This document shows, in pieces, positions 4,905 to 7,485 of a DNA stretch of 7,485 nucleotides (position 1 is its first letter; each line of letters opens with the position of its first letter). The stretch is from Candidatus Scatousia excrementipullorum (GTDB lineage Bacteria; Cyanobacteriota; Vampirovibrionia; Gastranaerophilales; Gastranaerophilaceae). Location of the stretch: assembly GCA_017694215.1 (NCBI GenBank), contig JADIND010000105.1, positions 1 to 7,485 of the forward strand. The letters run 5' to 3'. The notes under the pieces were generated by a model. The model was not told where the DNA came from. It was given only the letters and a program-made list of their open reading frames with translations, and did not search any database. A program made the translations under genes and the position numbers.

Positions 4905-5798
4905 ATGAGCGACATTATTACGGAATACCGAAATGAGAATACCAAGGATATTGATATTCTGCCTACCATTGAAATGGTCAAAAAAATGAATGACGAGGAT
5001 AAACTGGTTGCACTTGCCGTTGAAGACGAAGCCGAGCATATAGCGGAAGGTATTGATTTAATAGCAAAGCAATTTTTGAAAGGCGGAAAACTTTATTATT
5101 TTGGTGCCGGAACCTCCGGAAGGCTCGGAATTCTGGATGCCTCTGAATGTCCTCCGACATTCAGTGTGCCGAAAGATATGGTGACCGGTTTTATCGCAGG
5201 CGGTGATAATGCAATTCGTCATTCTATTGAGGGTGCTGAGGATAATCCGGATTTTGGTTATGAAGATGCAGCCATTTTGAAACCGGATGATGTCGCTGTT
5301 GTCATTTCTGCAAGCGGGAATCCTAAATATCTTATGGGTGTTTTAAAACGTGCGGAAGAAGTCGGCTGCAAAACCATCGGTATTACCTGCAACCCTGAAG
5401 GCAGAATTGCTGATGAAGCAGGTCTTGTTATTTGTGTCGAAGTCGGGCCCGAAGTAATTGCAGGTTCCAGCAGGCTGAAAGCCGGAACTGCCCAGAAAAT
5501 GGTTCTGAATATGCTGAGTACCGGTGCTATGATTAAAATCGGCAAAACCTACGAAAACTTTATGATAGATTTGCAGGCTGTGAATGAAAAATTGAAAGAT
5601 CGTGCAATCAGAATTGTCGCTCAGATTGCAAATGTTCAGCACAGCGAAGCTTTATCGGCACTTTTAAAATGTAACTGGGAAATCAAAACCGCAATTATAT
5701 CTCTGATGATGAAAATAGATACAGAGGATGCAAGGGCGGAACTTAAAAAGCACGGCGGAGTTTTGAGAAAAATAATTAAATCAAAACTTGCGGTATAG
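4905..5798 (+). CDS. murQ: N-acetylmuramic acid 6-phosphate etherase
   Basis: Cleaves the lactyl ether of MurNAc-6-phosphate to GlcNAc-6-phosphate and D-lactate, a cytoplasmic step in peptidoglycan recycling or scavenging. 297 aa is full length for the family. It has a SIS sugar-isomerase domain with the signature F-G-A-G-T-S-G-R-L-G (66-75) followed by L-D-A-S-E-C-P-P-T; catalytic Glu81 lies in it, and the second conserved Glu is Glu109 in S-I-E-G-A-E-D. R-L-K-A-G-T-A-Q-K (190-198) and L-N-M-L-S-T-G-A-M are also intact. The C-terminal helical tail (about 250-297) is present. One departure: where most MurQ proteins read A-S-G-R-T-P-Y, this reads A-S-G-N-P-K-Y (136-142). Start: AAAGGGGG just upstream of ATG. 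No murP transporter, anmK or nagZ lies nearby, so the source of the substrate is not visible. gpsA begins 11 bases after the stop. Confidence 0.96.
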   Translation: MSDIITEYRNENTKDIDILPTIEMVKKMNDEDKLVALAVEDEAEHIAEGIDLIAKQFLKGGKLYYFGAGTSGRLGILDASECPPTFSVPKDMVTGFIAGGDNAIRHSIEGAEDNPDFGYEDAAILKPDDVAVVISASGNPKYLMGVLKRAEEVGCKTIGITCNPEGRIADEAGLVICVEVGPEVIAGSSRLKAGTAQKMVLNMLSTGAMIKIGKTYENFMIDLQAVNEKLKDRAIRIVAQIANVQHSEALSALLKCNWEIKTAIISLMMKIDTEDARAELKKHGGVLRKIIKSKLAV

Positions 5799-5802
5799 GG
5801 AG
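5797..5802 (+). promoter_or_regulatory. Ribosome binding site of gpsA overlapping the murQ stop codon
   Basis: AGGGAG overlaps the last two bases of the murQ TAG and lies 7 bases before the gpsA ATG. This arrangement supports co-transcription and possible translational coupling of murQ and gpsA. Confidence 0.6.
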
Positions 5803-5809
5803 AAAAGAT

Positions 5810-6811
5810 ATGAAATTAACAGTAATCGGTGCAGGATGTTGGGGGCTTACTTTAGCGTGGCTTTTGACTGATAACTTTGATAAAGTGACAGTCTGGGGCA
5901 GAGAACAGGATTTGTCAGATGATTTGATAAAAAATAAACATACATTAAAACCTCTTGAAGTTCAGCTTGCTGATAAGGTTGAGGTTACTTCGGATTTATC
6001 AGCAGCGATTGAAGGGGCGGATATTATTCTTAATGTTGTGGCTACTTCGGGTACAAGAAATGTTTGTGAAAACCTGAAAAAATCCGGAATCAAGTCCGAA
6101 CAAATTCTTGTTAACGCTTCAAAGGGTATTGAATTGCCTTCATTGATGAGAATGTCCGAGGTTATCAAAGATGTTCTCCCCGAACAAAAACTTGCAATAT
6201 TGTCGGGGCCGACTCTTGCCAAAGAAGTTCTTGCCGGTAAACCTACTGCAGCTTGTGTTGCCTGTGAAGATATGCAGGTTGCGGAATTTGTGCAGAGAGC
6301 CTGTAATGTTCCTGACAGGTTCCGATTATATACAAACAGTGATGTTATAGGTGTTGAACTTGGCGGAAGTTTGAAAAATGTTATTGCAATAGCCTCAGGT
6401 TTTGCACACGAAATGGGGCTGGGTGACAACTGTGCAGGAGCCTTGTTAACCCGCGGTATGGCGGAAATTGTCCGTGTAAGTATTACTCTTGGTGCAAATC
6501 CTTCTACCCTTTACGGGCTTTCCGGCATGGGGGATTTGATTGCGACCTGCTCAAGCCCTCTTTCAAGAAACTATACGGTCGGCTCTATGCTCGGTAAAGG
6601 TAAAAAAATAGATGATATCTTGCGTGAACTCGGTTCTGTTGCGGAAGGTGTAAAAACCTCCAAAGCAATTTGTGAACTTGCGAAGAAACTTGATATTGAT
6701 GTTCCGGTTTCGAATGCTATATATGAGGCGGTTTATACCGATATAACTCCAAAAGAACTTTTGTCAAAATTAATGAATAGAAAACTGAAAGAAGAAGAAA
6801 GATACGTATAA
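5810..6811 (+). CDS. gpsA: Glycerol-3-phosphate dehydrogenase [NAD(P)+]
   Basis: Reduces dihydroxyacetone phosphate to sn-glycerol 3-phosphate, the backbone for phospholipids; cytoplasmic. 333 aa is the family length. The N-terminal Rossmann fold starts at once with V-I-G-A-G-C-W-G-L-T-L-A (5-16; Cys where Ser is common). Then V-N-A-S-K-G-I-E (101-108) with conserved Lys105, L-S-G-P-T-L-A-K-E-V (131-140), and the C-terminal helical domain with G-V-E-L-G-G-S-L-K-N (181-190) holding catalytic Lys189, G-L-S-G-M-G-D-L (236-243) and V-A-E-G-V-K-T-S (277-284). All expected active-site residues are present. It sits 11 bases after murQ and its stop codon directly abuts the ATG of the next gene, placing it in the middle of the ribH-murQ-gpsA-ricT unit. 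Confidence 0.97.
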   Translation: MKLTVIGAGCWGLTLAWLLTDNFDKVTVWGREQDLSDDLIKNKHTLKPLEVQLADKVEVTSDLSAAIEGADIILNVVATSGTRNVCENLKKSGIKSEQILVNASKGIELPSLMRMSEVIKDVLPEQKLAILSGPTLAKEVLAGKPTAACVACEDMQVAEFVQRACNVPDRFRLYTNSDVIGVELGGSLKNVIAIASGFAHEMGLGDNCAGALLTRGMAEIVRVSITLGANPSTLYGLSGMGDLIATCSSPLSRNYTVGSMLGKGKKIDDILRELGSVAEGVKTSKAICELAKKLDIDVPVSNAIYEAVYTDITPKELLSKLMNRKLKEEERYV

Positions 6812-7485
6812 ATGAAATATGCCGTTAAATATTTAAAAAACACTTTTTACCCGTTGGATGTTCCGGACAATATTCATCTTGAAGACGGGCAGCTGGTCAT
6901 TGTAAGAACTGAAAAGGGTGAAGAAGCTCTAAAAGCAGAACTTCTCAGTCCGGAAATCTCCGCGGTCTGGGAGCAGGCCGGGAATAAGCCGGAGCCTCTT
7001 CCGCTGTTAAGAGTATGCACTCAGAGAGATTTGCAGACTCTTGATGATATTAAAAAAGAGGAAGTTGAGTCGTTTTTTAAATGTCAGGCACTTGTCAGAC
7101 AGCATAAACTCGTTATGAATCTTGTTCAGTGCAGAATAACTTTTGACAGAAGAAAAATAACATTCTACTATACAGCTCCGGAAAGAGTTGATTTCAGGGC
7201 TCTGCTGAAAGATTTAACACAGGTATTTACGCGAGTCAGAATTGATTTAAGGCATATAGGGGTGCGTGATGAAACCTCTATTCTCGACGGTGTCGGACTT
7301 TGCGGAAGACCTTTCTGCTGTTCCTCATTTTTGAGAAAATTTGCAACGATTAACGTTAAACTTGCAAAAGATCAGGGAATGCCGATTGCTCCGGGTAAAA
7401 TTTCCGGCACTTGCGGACGTTTATTATGCTGTTTAACTTATGAGTATTCAAACTATATTGACGCTGCAAAAGGTATGCCGCCTGT
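6812..7485 (+). CDS. ricT: PSP1-domain protein, RicT (YaaT) family; 3' end outside window
   Basis: The frame opens with ATG immediately after the gpsA stop and remains open to the right edge (224 full codons), so it is 3'-partial. The PSP1/RicT signature is clear: G-V-R-D-E-T (150-155), then G-L-C-G-R-P-F-C-C (162-170), a Q-G-M-P-I-A-P segment, K-I-S-G-T-C-G-R-L-L-C-C (196-207) and L-T-Y-E. The paired C-x(4)-C-C clusters (Cys164, 169, 170 and 201, 206, 207) are the hallmark of RicT. In Bacillus, RicT works with RicA and RicF in an iron-sulfur complex that affects mRNA processing by RNase Y and developmental pathways. Outside Firmicutes the role is not settled, and RicA/RicF are not in this window. 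No strong ribosome binding site precedes the ATG apart from purine-rich gpsA codons, so translational coupling to gpsA is likely. Other Cys: 69, 91, 107. Confidence 0.9.
   Translation, partial: MKYAVKYLKNTFYPLDVPDNIHLEDGQLVIVRTEKGEEALKAELLSPEISAVWEQAGNKPEPLPLLRVCTQRDLQTLDDIKKEEVESFFKCQALVRQHKLVMNLVQCRITFDRRKITFYYTAPERVDFRALLKDLTQVFTRVRIDLRHIGVRDETSILDGVGLCGRPFCCSSFLRKFATINVKLAKDQGMPIAPGKISGTCGRLLCCLTYEYSNYIDAAKGMPP

Noticed and set aside
5962..6429. 155-codon open frame on the - strand inside gpsA
   Set aside because: It is a shadow of a strongly conserved + strand gene, with no ribosome binding site. The same applies to - strand frames inside murQ (4978-5160, 5258-5545, 5343-5642).

Overview
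The window is AT-rich, and every gene I accept lies on the + strand, tightly packed with gaps of 0-135 bases. Gene content is that of a low-GC bacterium with peptidoglycan, respiratory-type or periplasmic thiol redox, and vegetative (non-phage, non-plasmid) genes. The style (calpain-like C2 protease, RicT/PSP1 protein, extended -10 promoters, rsmH-ftsL outside a full dcw cluster) makes me think of the non-photosynthetic relatives of cyanobacteria (Vampirovibrionia/Melainabacteria, such as Gastranaerophilales). That is a recollection-based guess, not something the sequence proves; a Clostridia-like host is the main alternative. No insertion sequence, CRISPR, tRNA, rRNA or phage gene was seen.

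Layout. Bases 2-859: the C-terminal end of a calpain-like (family C2, papain-fold) cysteine protease whose 5' part lies outside the window. Bases 957-1451: two tandem small genes (81 and 74 aa) that are paralogs of each other. Their shared C-terminal half aligns without gaps to the last strand region of the upstream calpain domain, so three neighbours share one module. Bases 1474-2901: rsmH (16S rRNA m4C1402 methyltransferase) and an ftsL-like division gene, a remnant of the dcw cluster. Bases 3037-3201: a 54-codon unknown gene with a good ribosome binding site. Bases 3262-4362: a membrane-anchored thioredoxin with a CLDC active site, followed 3 bases later by a CcdA-type transmembrane electron carrier. 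Bases 4414-7485: a probable operon of ribH (lumazine synthase), murQ (MurNAc-6-phosphate etherase), gpsA (glycerol-3-phosphate dehydrogenase) and the start of a ricT/PSP1-domain gene that runs off the right edge.

How they fit together. rsmH and ftsL link ribosome maturation and the division septum. thioredoxin and CcdA form a unit that moves electrons across the membrane to an extracytoplasmic thiol-disulfide partner. ribH, murQ and gpsA are housekeeping enzymes for flavin synthesis, cell-wall recycling and phospholipid backbone supply, apparently co-transcribed rather than functionally linked. The most unusual part is the left end, where a calpain-like protease is followed by two small proteins that look like catalytically empty copies of the protease's own C-terminal segment.
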